From positions 3,658,001 to 3,722,000 of the forward strand of contig JAHRBC010000005.1 in NCBI GenBank assembly GCA_022702545.1: a stretch of DNA of 64,000 bases, given 5' to 3'. The position numbers and the translations under genes were made by a program. The notes under the pieces are model-generated. The model made no database searches. It had not been told where the DNA came from and saw nothing but the letters and a program-made list of their open reading frames with translations. Positions 55,491 through 64,000 of this stretch are shown here, one piece after another. Positions within the stretch are counted from its first letter, which is position 1; each line of letters starts with the position of its first letter. The DNA comes from Phycomyces nitens. Its lineage: Eukaryota; Mucoromycota; Mucoromycetes; Mucorales; Phycomycetaceae.

Positions 55491-55861
55491 TGTTAGCATC
55501 TTTTAAATAAAAAATAATATGAACCCAACATTTGCTGTATAACTGATACTTCGGCTCTTATAAAACGACGCTTCAATTAAGATGCTCTATGTGGTATACA
55601 CACCACAGTTGAGTGAAATACAGACTCCACAACCGATCTCCGGTTATTACTTGCTAATGAACCTGGCAAGTCAACATCTCAGGAACAGTTACACACCAGG
55701 CACACGTACACTTCACACTGCTACAGTGATAACCAACCATTACACGACGGGGACTTTAATTACAAGGGAATATGAATAATAGTATATAAGCAATCATAAT
55801 ATTCTTTCTTCAATAAATAACACTATCACAGTATTATTATTTCCCTCACAATATACTAACA
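55491..55861 (+). repeat. Candidate solo LTR (copia-like ends)
   Basis: It begins TGTTAG and ends CTAACA (inverted termini), is 371 bp long, and has AGTATATAAGC at about 55781 followed by CAATAAATAAC about 30 nt later, the usual promoter then polyadenylation order. No target duplication is visible (GGATG on the left, AACCA on the right), and no second copy is in the window. Confidence 0.4.
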
Positions 55862-56417
55862 AACCAATATACCTTTGCTATCTCATATTGAATTAATGTC
55901 TCGATTTAATTATATAGACTAAACAATATGAATTTTATGATTATATATTCATAGATTCAATTCTTATATGCATTAGAAATAAGATTAATGTAAATGCATG
56001 ACTTTTATTTACATCTTAGAACAGATCTTACGATTGCTCAATGTTTTTTCTGGTAACTATGTAGTTATTTAGCCAAGAGACAAATATTGCCAAATCCAAA
56101 AGAATTGATCCGCAAACAATGCCTGAATGTTTTTGTGTTTTTAGAAGCATGATCCGTGTACGTATATTGATGTTCTTGTATGATATTTTGGTGGTTATAC
56201 ATGATAGACTTAATATATATTTTGTATCTCTTGTCCTAACAAAGTCGCCTACTTTCATACAATCAAGTCTTGACAGGTTTACATATATTTATTGGATTGA
56301 TAAGATAATTTAGGTAACAAATTGGCAAAAAAAAACGTAATAGAGTGTGTATATAATGCCACTGCTAAAAGCAGCAAGGCTTATACATGCTCTTGTGCTG
56401 ACGTACTGGAGTTCAGA
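55862..56417. other. Intergenic region 3' of the F-box gene
   Basis: AT-rich, with short open frames on both strands and no supported gene. Confidence 0.5.
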
Positions 56418-58217
56418 CTACAGCTCATAGGGCTGAAAGCGACAATTCTTGACAGATCTCAATTTAAATATCAAGTAGCCTCCATTGATAAATTGGCGCA
56501 AATAATCTTCTGACATGGACGGATATTCTTTTTCATACCCCTTTTCAGGGAAGCGGGTTATAAGTGCCTGTTTGTGGTAGATCTTTTGGATTTTTCCAAC
56601 ATCTTGAGAGCTGAGCTCTACTGTCCTGAGCATTTCTGGTATACCAAAATATTTGATTTTTTCTAGAGCATAGCACCTTGATCTGATCTCCTGGGCCTGT
56701 GGATCCTGGGTAGTTGGAATAGCTGTTACATTGTTGTTTCGTGCACGCCCGTCTGTTTCCTCGGTAAAATAAAGCTGACAATCTACTGACAGGATTACAA
56801 GGATACTTATAACCAGCTCATCTAATCGTGTGTAGGACATGTCGAATATATGAAAGCAACGATCAATTCGGCGGTCCTTGAGTATACGAGCATTTAGCTT
56901 CAGTCGCCTCAGATCTCTGCAACGAAACGAAACATAGCTCATAATATCGTTACCAATCTTTTGGCAATCGATATCCAAATCCCGTAATCCATGCGGCGAG
57001 GGGCTATTATATTGACCGAGAGATACGTCAAGTCCTTTGACTTTGAAGGATTTCAATAATGGGCACTGATCTAATATATGATCTATCTGAATGCTACATC
57101 CTGATAGAGTTATATCTAAAGACACCAATACAGGATATTTAATCGTCCTGATTGGTAGACCGTCTACAGGATGGTTGGCGACAATTAACGAAAGTTCAAA
57201 GTATTTCAGCATTGTCGTATGATTGCTTGTTAAATCAATGGCGTCTTTGAACAATTGGTCTCCTTGCTGGAAAGTATGGAAATTTATCGACAGTTTCTCA
57301 ATCGGTGATTTGGATTTCTTGAGTACATAGTACAAGGGAAGCGTATTCTCGGCATAGTCAGCACTGCCAATTGTTTCCAGTGTTCTTAGGAAGCAAAACA
57401 TGTCTGGGTATTTTGAAATTTCAAGTGTCAAGAAATTTAGGTTGGGGAGTGGCATTCTTTGTCTGCCAGTGACTATTTTGAAGCTTAGAGTCTCCAGGTT
57501 TGGATACTTGAATCCATAGTATAGCACCCAGTGGATATTGAAATTAGCAAAGTTATTCTGGCACCTTAATTTCTTGACAGTTACTGCTGGAATGATACGC
57601 TTTATCGCTTTCAAGTCGCTGGATGATATATTGGCAACACTGTAATTAGATTTTATACATTCCAGTCTTGGTAGATATCGATGAAGCGCTTCAAAGTTTT
57701 GCCATGTGAAACAGGGATAGCTGTTGTTGTTTGAGTCAGAGATCATATTAAAACGAGCAAGGAATTTTAGACTAGAGAGTTTTTCAAATGTGGCTTCAGG
57801 TCCAAATGCTCGTATCGAATCGTCCAAGGGTAGGTCTAGCCGTGTCAAAGATTTCCAAATACTCCAGTCAAACATATCCACGGTATAAAGGCCTGGCTGA
57901 ACATCCACTAGAAACTCAAGATGTCTTATGTGCGGAAAGAGCTGTTGCAGTACTACGAAGCATTGTTTCTGAACCCTATACTTTGAAGCTATCTTTAATT
58001 GCTGTACTCTGAAGCCATTGGTTTTGTAGATATCTTCTGGGCCAGGTGTCTTGTAAATATTTCTTAAAAAAGTATCGTCGAGGGATATCTTTTGCCAAAG
58101 AGAGCGTTGAAATACTGGTAGCCAATGTTTGCATATTGCTAAGCAAGTAATTCGGTCCTGCTGTGAAAGATACGATGCAACAAGCGAAATAATTTCAAGA
58201 GGTAGTTTGAAAATCAT
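56418..58217 (-). CDS. Divergent F-box/LRR protein (599 aa)
   Basis: Probable SCF substrate receptor and distant relative of the duplicated F-box genes at 19173 and 29135. The F-box is near the start (FKLPLEIISLVASYLSQQDR, then ICKHWLPVFQRSLWQKISL). LRR-like blocks follow (FPHIRHLEFLVDV, YPNLETLSFKIV, CPLLKSFKVKGLDVS, HGLRDLDIDCQKI, CRDLRRLKLNARI), in the same order as in the 633-residue protein, including the DMSYTRLDELVIS segment that matches DMSNARLTELKIN. The ATG at 58217 is used; the frame extends 5 codons further only to a TTG. Intronless and uninterrupted. The sequence is diverged enough that this is an old paralogue, not part of the segmental duplication. Confidence 0.85.
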   Translation of the reverse strand: MIFKLPLEIISLVASYLSQQDRITCLAICKHWLPVFQRSLWQKISLDDTFLRNIYKTPGPEDIYKTNGFRVQQLKIASKYRVQKQCFVVLQQLFPHIRHLEFLVDVQPGLYTVDMFDWSIWKSLTRLDLPLDDSIRAFGPEATFEKLSSLKFLARFNMISDSNNNSYPCFTWQNFEALHRYLPRLECIKSNYSVANISSSDLKAIKRIIPAVTVKKLRCQNNFANFNIHWVLYYGFKYPNLETLSFKIVTGRQRMPLPNLNFLTLEISKYPDMFCFLRTLETIGSADYAENTLPLYYVLKKSKSPIEKLSINFHTFQQGDQLFKDAIDLTSNHTTMLKYFELSLIVANHPVDGLPIRTIKYPVLVSLDITLSGCSIQIDHILDQCPLLKSFKVKGLDVSLGQYNSPSPHGLRDLDIDCQKIGNDIMSYVSFRCRDLRRLKLNARILKDRRIDRCFHIFDMSYTRLDELVISILVILSVDCQLYFTEETDGRARNNNVTAIPTTQDPQAQEIRSRCYALEKIKYFGIPEMLRTVELSSQDVGKIQKIYHKQALITRFPEKGYEKEYPSMSEDYLRQFINGGYLIFKLRSVKNCRFQPYEL

Positions 58218-58721
58218 TGGAAAGAGATTCAAAAAAGAGAGTGTATTGTTTTTCCTCGATTGAAAAGGCTCTGAATGTTGTACATGAGGATTCAGATTCT
58301 AAGCATGTACTACATACTTGATATATAAAAGCTTGTATAACCTCAAAGTATACAAATATAAAGTGCTGGTAATGTCTTGGAGACTACAAGATAAATGTAA
58401 AGACAAGAAATTTACAGGGTGATATGTATATAACAAAATGTCAGAATATATTCATAAATAAATATCAGCGATCTTAGGAGCACGACGTTTTCAGATGGGG
58501 TACGACGTTTTTGTTTTACTGGACTTTTTGAAAGTGACTTGTGGTCTGGCATCTAGTGCCTGTTTCCAGTTTACAGAATAAAATGTTGTGTCCTGAAAAA
58601 AAGATATTCAAAGACTTTAAATAAAACTTTCTTTTATTTCATATACTCATCTTGTAAGAACTAATCATCTATTGCATCTATTAGTCATTTCCCCGGAGAT
58701 TACTACAAGATCACTTTTCTC
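58218..58721. other. Intergenic region with R1 end fragment
   Basis: At about 58472-58600 an R1-like fragment (GAGCACGACGTTTTCAGATG, GGTACGACGTTT, AGTGACTTGTGGTCTGG) joins the two ends of the repeat with the middle deleted. The rest is AT-rich with no gene. Confidence 0.6.
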
Positions 58722-60643
58722 ATGACCAACTTGAAATTACAAACACTTTATAGAACTTGCTTCATTATGAGCCCTACCAATAAAGAAACTATTTTTATCG
58801 ATGGAAAAAAATACTATCCTGTTCAACAAACCCTTCCAACCCCACCTTCTAATGGCTACCACGACATGACGATGGCAATTGGAAATATACAAGAGTATGA
58901 CCCTTGCCAATAACTTTGTTCTTGCAGTCAAAGATTGTAAACCAACCCGAGTTTACTTGAAGTGCACCAAGGGTGGACAATATAAGAACACCCGTGTAAT
59001 CAAAGACAAAGACAGAATAAGGATTTCATCGAGTGGAATGACTGGCTGCCCTTACATTTAAAGATTTCCTACAAGAAGGGCATCAAAGGGTATCTTCCTT
59101 TGAAAGCCACTCATAATATTGAGGCATATCACAATCATCTTCTTGACGATGAGTGTCTAGAATCGATACTGAAAGGTAAATTGTCAAAGGTGACTGTAGA
59201 CGGTCCCAGGGAGATTATTAGACTTGTTGAGGGTAAAGCCAAGACCCGTGATATTCAGAAACCAATCAACGATGATGAACAGTTCGGTCACAAGTTGTAT
59301 GTTAGTGATATCAACAATATCAAGGCTGCGTTCGCTCGTGCAACTGCTTCTGGCATACAGGACACAAGCACCAAGCTCATCAACGATATGGAAGCAAAAG
59401 GGTATCAAGCGCGATACAATATCAACGATAATGGATCGCTTGAACAAATCATGTTCAGTCATCCAAAGATGTTGGAAAGAGCCCGTCGCTTCCCAGAAGT
59501 TATGGTAGTGGATGCGACCTATTCTACCAACAATCTGGAGATGCCTCTCATCTGTGTAGAAGGTGCGCGCAACCTTGGAGGAGAAACACTTAAGTCGTTT
59601 CCAATTGCCTTTGCCTGGGTATCCAACGAGCAACAAGGCAGCTACCTTTGGTTTCTGGAGCAGTTGAAAAGGCTCGTTTTCAGAGACATGCCATCCAACA
59701 CCTTGTTTGTGACAGACAAATGTGCTGCATTAATGAGTGCCCTTGACATTGTCTTCCCAGATAATGGCAAACTCTTGTGCTACTGGCATATGCTGAATAG
59801 TGTTGAGAAAGTCTTTTCTGGAAAACTAAAGTCTGTGGCTGAGAAGGAGGTGCTGATGGAGTATGTCAGTCGTATGATTCACAGTACGGATAAGGAGGAG
59901 TTTGATGTGGCCCTCACAAAGTTCAATGCTGTTTCTGCCGGTTTGGATGTAGAGGATGGAAAAGAGAAGGTTCACGCTTCTGTGTATTTTACCAGTAGAT
60001 AGGTCAAGTGCCGAGAGAAGTGAGCAGGATATTTGACATGCAAGCAAATGCATTTTGGGTGTACAGCAACCCAAAGAGTTGAAAGCGCCCACCAAGCTTT
60101 GAAAAGAGGAATCTCGGCCATCTCTTCTTTGGGGCTAGCTTTTGATGCTGTAGCCACATATGTCAACAGGCTCGAAAGAGATTTTGGGGCCATCAAGATC
60201 AGAGAATCGAACACTGTCAACATGTTGGTTGGTCGGAACAAGCTGCTTGAAAACCTATTCAAGAAGGTCTCCAAGCGAGCCTTGTTGTTGATCCGGAGCT
60301 TCATTTGAAAGGCGGCAATGACCAAAATTGTCTTTGCAAATGCAGATTGGAATATGGCTTGCAGTGTCACCATACATTGCCCAATGGAAGGAGCATCGAG
60401 CTTACGGACATTCCAGCAAGGTGGATTATCGAACCTGTTGAAAGAGAAGGTCCGGGAAACATCATCCCAACAAACTCAATGTTTTCTGAAGAGCCAGAGG
60501 AGTGGATAAACGAAATTATCAGGATAGAAACCCTCTTTCGCTCTTGTGATGGCAGCCAACAAGTTTCCAGCCTTATCAAGATCCTAAGTGAAGCTACAGC
60601 CGGGTTTGATAGTAAAACTGGCCATCCTGCTATAAGACTTTAG
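58722..60643 (+). pseudogene. MULE-family transposase, decayed
   Basis: Mutator-like DDE transposase in broken frames: 58722-58913, a shift to 58879-59061, a shift to 59100-60002, two stops, 60033-60308, and a shift to 60305-60643. Recognisable parts in order are the N-terminal DNA-binding finger (ending THNIEAYHNH), VMVVDATYSTNNLEMPLICV (first D), LFVTDKCAALMSAL (second D) with the C..H/WHM motif LLCYWHMLNSV, RVESAHQALKRGI (E), and the SWIM finger (CLCKCRLEYGLQCHH). All catalytic residues are kept, but at least three shifts and two stops kill it. Some frame changes might be introns. I saw clear GT-AG borders only downstream. Confidence 0.85.
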
Positions 60644-61746
60644 GCCCCAGAGAGTATAAAATTTCCTGGAAGACGCAAGGGCAGCAGTCGCCCAAAGTAC
60701 TTGTCAAGGGACTTTGGCAGTGCAATCTGGAGAAAGACAAGTATTCTTTCGGGGCGGGTAAGGTATATATATGTATATATTGATATAAGAGATTATATTA
60801 ATAGTTTTCAAAAATTATAGGCCAGTCTTAAGGCTATGGTGAAGCTGGAAGCCAGGAGAATTGCTCGAAAAGATGCAACATCTACAAATATGAAGAAAAC
60901 ACAAAAAAAATATTAAAGCAAAATCAAACAAGGGCCTCTCGACCCAGGTAAGAATTGTTGTTATTTTCAAGGATAATTTACTGCCAGAAACAATACTGAC
61001 TAATAATCATATCTTTAGTCGATTCTCCAATCAAAAACGGATTCAAGAGACCTGCCACAGCTCAATATGAGTACGAATATGACCATCGGACATCCATTGG
61101 CAAAAGGGCCAAGTATGAACCAGGCTTTCCTGTCTCGAAAGAGATATCAAATGATATCAAGGGTGGGTTTAACTCGATTCCTGATGGATGGTGTGGATTT
61201 CGTGTGCTGGTACCCTTGATCTACAAGGATAAAAACAAGTTCGCACTTGTAAAAAGGGATATGCTTGCTGCCCTTCCTAAGCACAGTAGGGTTTATTCAA
61301 GTATCTTTGGAACTGATGTCAAGCAATTAGAAGAAATTGTAAGACACGGGTCTGATATTGACAGCAGCAGCAACAACAACAGCAACAATAATACACCAAT
61401 CCCAGCATGCTTAGATGTCAGTATGTGGGTTAGCACACCCGACTGTGCTCAACTAGCTGCGGATACTTACCAAAGACCAGTCTGTGTCTATTTAGACAAC
61501 CCATCAATTCCTTCCGCCTCTTTCCTGCCTTTTGGCATTCCAAAAAAAAATAACCACGCAACCTCGCAACCTCTGATATTGAATCATGTTAACAATCATC
61601 ACTGGACAACTGTCAGTCTATCAAGAAACACATCTAGAAAATGGCCGACCATATCATCACTGTTCTTTCTTGGGTGCCAACGGAATAAAATTCCGGATAA
61701 ATTTGATAGTTATTGGAATAGACTAGAAGAGTTCAACAAGCGTTGA
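60644..61746 (+). pseudogene. OTU-protease-like C-terminal region of the MULE protein
   Basis: After a GT-AG intron (about 60760-60820) and an acceptor ATCTTTAG at about 61018, a continuous frame runs to 61746. It contains SIPDGWCGFRVLVPLIYKDK (matching the OTU catalytic D-G-x-C-G-F-R loop) and DCAQLAADTYQRPVCVYLD. PLILNHVNNHHWTTVSL follows (matching the C-terminal catalytic histidine). An asparagine/serine repeat interrupts the domain near 61360-61400. OTU cysteine proteases accompany MULE transposases in other eukaryotes. This part looks open, unlike the upstream transposase, so it may be retained or simply younger in decay. Confidence 0.65.
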
Positions 61747-63000
61747 TTGCAGAACTGACATGCTTACTCTTGCCCAGTATCCCGAAGAAGCCATTGATCT
61801 TGCCAATATCAAATAACTATTTATCTTTATCTCTCTTATTTTTTGTATTTCTTTTATTCTTTATTTTTATTATTAATATCATACTTATTTTTTACTTTGT
61901 TAGCTAGACTTCTCTTAAATATATCAATTATATCAATTTGTTTCTTTGTATTAATCAAGTCCATTGCTCGCAAGCTTAATGATTCTCTGTACTGCCTTTG
62001 CATGAAAACTATTTGTAGGAATTCTTTTACCCTGCTAATTAAAAACACAATCAGCAAATCACAGCTCATAAGTCAATATTTATGTTACACTGATCGATCC
62101 AAATCTCTTTGAGATATGCGATACATTGAGTATTCAAGTGATTATTCAATCATTTCAAGAGATATATTAACATAATTTTAAGCATAGATAGCCATATTAT
62201 ATTAAAATGTACAAAGTAACTTTCATACGATTATAAGGACTCGATCATGAGAAACTAGATATAATATGTGAATAATTTGGATTTTCTTCAGTAAAAAAAT
62301 AAAATGTATTTTGTTGTAGGATCACTTTTTTCTCATTTATTTTCTATGAAACCTTTTACAGTAGCTACTTCTTATAGCTATTTGAATAAATAATTATTCC
62401 AACTATTTTAAGATATTTTTTATTTTTTTATATTTTTGGTGAAATATCTTTTGAACATATTGCTGTAGCAAAATTAATCAAAACACGATATGTCAATTTT
62501 ACTTGTAATTTATTTCCAAAGTAAAAGAGAAACTAAATTTCTGTATATTCTAGAATTTGTGTTTAAGTATCTGGCTGAGTGTTAATATGATAATGATTGG
62601 TAGCTTAGTTTAAATCTACTTGAGTAGATTTCACTATGTAGCTTTTGTTATCCCATAATAAATTATTATACTATGGTGGTTTTACCACAATTGCAATGAA
62701 ATACAAGAAAGACATTTTAAAACAAGAATCAAAATAAAAACAGGTATGTTATGTAAAAAGAATATATCTATAACCGTGTAAATTTTTATAGAACTACAGA
62801 CCCTCAATGACATTCTGTTCATCATCAAAGTTTTCAGAAAATGTCAAATTTGCATGGATTATTATTTTTTATACATAAATCGCATAAAATGATGAATATA
62901 TACTCCTGGGTTCAGTTTAAGCCACAAAATGCTTACTAATAAACTCACAAGTGTATTTCATTTGTGTACGGGATCTGAACACATCGCAATATTCGCAAAT
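61747..63000. other. AT-rich region, no gene supported
   Basis: Poly(T)/poly(A) rich, with short open frames only and no recognisable element ends. Confidence 0.55.
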
Positions 63001-63850
63001 ATTAGTTTTTTTTTTTAAGAAAAAGATAAAGTCGTTGGAAAAAATGAACAAAGCCATTGGCTTTTTTACCCTAGTTACAATGAAAATAGCTAGTATGGCC
63101 CGAGTGTAATATATCAGCTTATTATTATACGCTATACTAACCATTTCATATACTCCAAATATAAATGTAAGGTACAATACGTATTCAATTTTGATCATAA
63201 AATTCATTGAAAATATTTGCGAAACTAATTAGCATTTTTTTTTGGTTTTGTTTTTTTGTGGTTTACAGTGACACTACATATCTTTTGACGCTACACAACA
63301 TATCTCGATTGACTTTACCTTTGATAAACACTATAAAACGCCTTGATATTTAAGAATAAAGCAGCTATAATTATAATTTATCAAGTTTTCAAGATATAAA
63401 CAATGTTAATATTTATGTTTAATAGAAATAATGAGCAAAGACCTTTCATTATGGAGCACGACATTTTGAAAACATTTTAACTCGGATGACTCTGGATGAG
63501 AGCCGATGTTTCTTTTGGACACGACGTTTTAAGCGGGTACGACGTTGCTTGATGGGGTCTAGCATTTTTAGATGTTATGGTGTCTGGACATTGTTGTAGA
63601 ATTTTACATCACAATATACACTTAATAACACCAAAACACACTGAGGATATAAGCTACATTTTAATATGTCACTTGCATTATAGGTTAAAATTGTTTTTAA
63701 AGCATGTCATTTATAAAAGAAATGTTGATGTCTTTGGGACCAGATATATTTATTAGATACCGGACAGCAATTCACAATTCAAATGTCGGGTGAAAATCAA
63801 GACGTAATGCCCCGCTCAAAAACGTCGTGCCCCAAAGTTTAGCGCTTCCA
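63001..63850. repeat. Dispersed ~0.8-kb repeat R1, copy 2
   Basis: Counterpart of 44338-45090. Ends include GAGCACGACATTTT (63453) and AAAAACGTCGTGCCCC (63819-63834), approximate inverted repeats delimiting the right-hand 380 bp, which is also the part present at 48340-48700. Confidence 0.8.
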
Positions 63851-64000
63851 CATTCGCCATAAATCTGATCCTATCTGTACTTATATGTGAAACACTTTAA
63901 AAGGAGAAAACATAAACGTATAGTGCCCCCCACCTCCTTAAAAGCATGACTTGATTACCCTATAGCATCTGCTCTATTTACCATGTGTTTAGTAATATGT

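Overview
ORGANISM. The window looks like nuclear DNA of an early-diverging filamentous fungus, most likely Mucoromycota (Mucorales-like). This is inferred from AT-rich intergenic DNA, short introns (48 to about 195 nt) with GT..AG borders and CTAAC-type branch sites, an RSC9/ARID2-type subunit, a Dia2/Pof3-type TPR/F-box/LRR protein, many divergent F-box/LRR genes, and a heavy load of LINE, Tc1, MULE and LTR elements. I did not identify the species.

LAYOUT. 1-9.2 kb is a normal gene island: an F-box protein, a Dia2/Pof3-like protein, an eight-exon RSC9-like chromatin remodeller subunit, and a CsbD-like stress protein on the minus strand. 9.2-15 kb is gene-poor apart from a three-exon short-chain dehydrogenase; it holds a MITE-like repeat and a 120-bp foldback palindrome. 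15.1-18.5 kb is an LTR-bounded element with a 5-bp target duplication. It has no recognisable gag-pol but carries an intron-rich gene-like unit. 19-43 kb is a segmental duplication. Each copy holds a divergent F-box/LRR gene facing, tail to tail, a six-exon kelch/multi-pass membrane protein gene. In copy 1 a Tc1 element lies between the two genes and abuts the kelch stop codon. In copy 2 the F-box gene is cut by an intact 5.3-kb LINE with a 15-bp target duplication, the intergenic space is filled with element remnants, and the kelch gene has a +1 frameshift. 43-48.8 kb is a graveyard of LINE, DDE-transposon and LTR pieces. 48.8-53.5 kb is a tandem array. 54.3-55.1 kb holds a small gene-like unit whose upstream region matches the passenger inside the LTR element. 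56.4-58.2 kb is a third F-box/LRR gene. 58.7-61.7 kb is a decayed MULE transposase with a downstream OTU-protease-like region. 62-64 kb is AT-rich with a second copy of an approximately 800-bp repeat.

MOST INTERESTING. Read on the minus strand, the 48.8-53.5 kb array is a run of spliceosomal-intron-like modules. Each basic 277/278-bp unit holds consensus donors, TGCTAAC branch sites and acceptors at the intron lengths this genome uses (49 and 58 nt), yet there is no long ORF. The LTR element at 15.1-18.5 kb also contains a duplicated exon-intron pair on the minus strand (two 53-nt introns, 41/53 identical by eye) and shares its promoter region with the locus next to the array. Together these suggest a family of modular, intron-duplicating transcription units, one of which rides in a retroelement. 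This is an inference that needs RNA evidence.

HOW THE GENES FIT. F-box proteins (SCF substrate receptors) dominate the host genes. RSC9 and Dia2 are chromatin and replication functions. The kelch membrane proteins are probably surface receptors or adhesins of unknown ligand. No operon-like logic is expected or seen.
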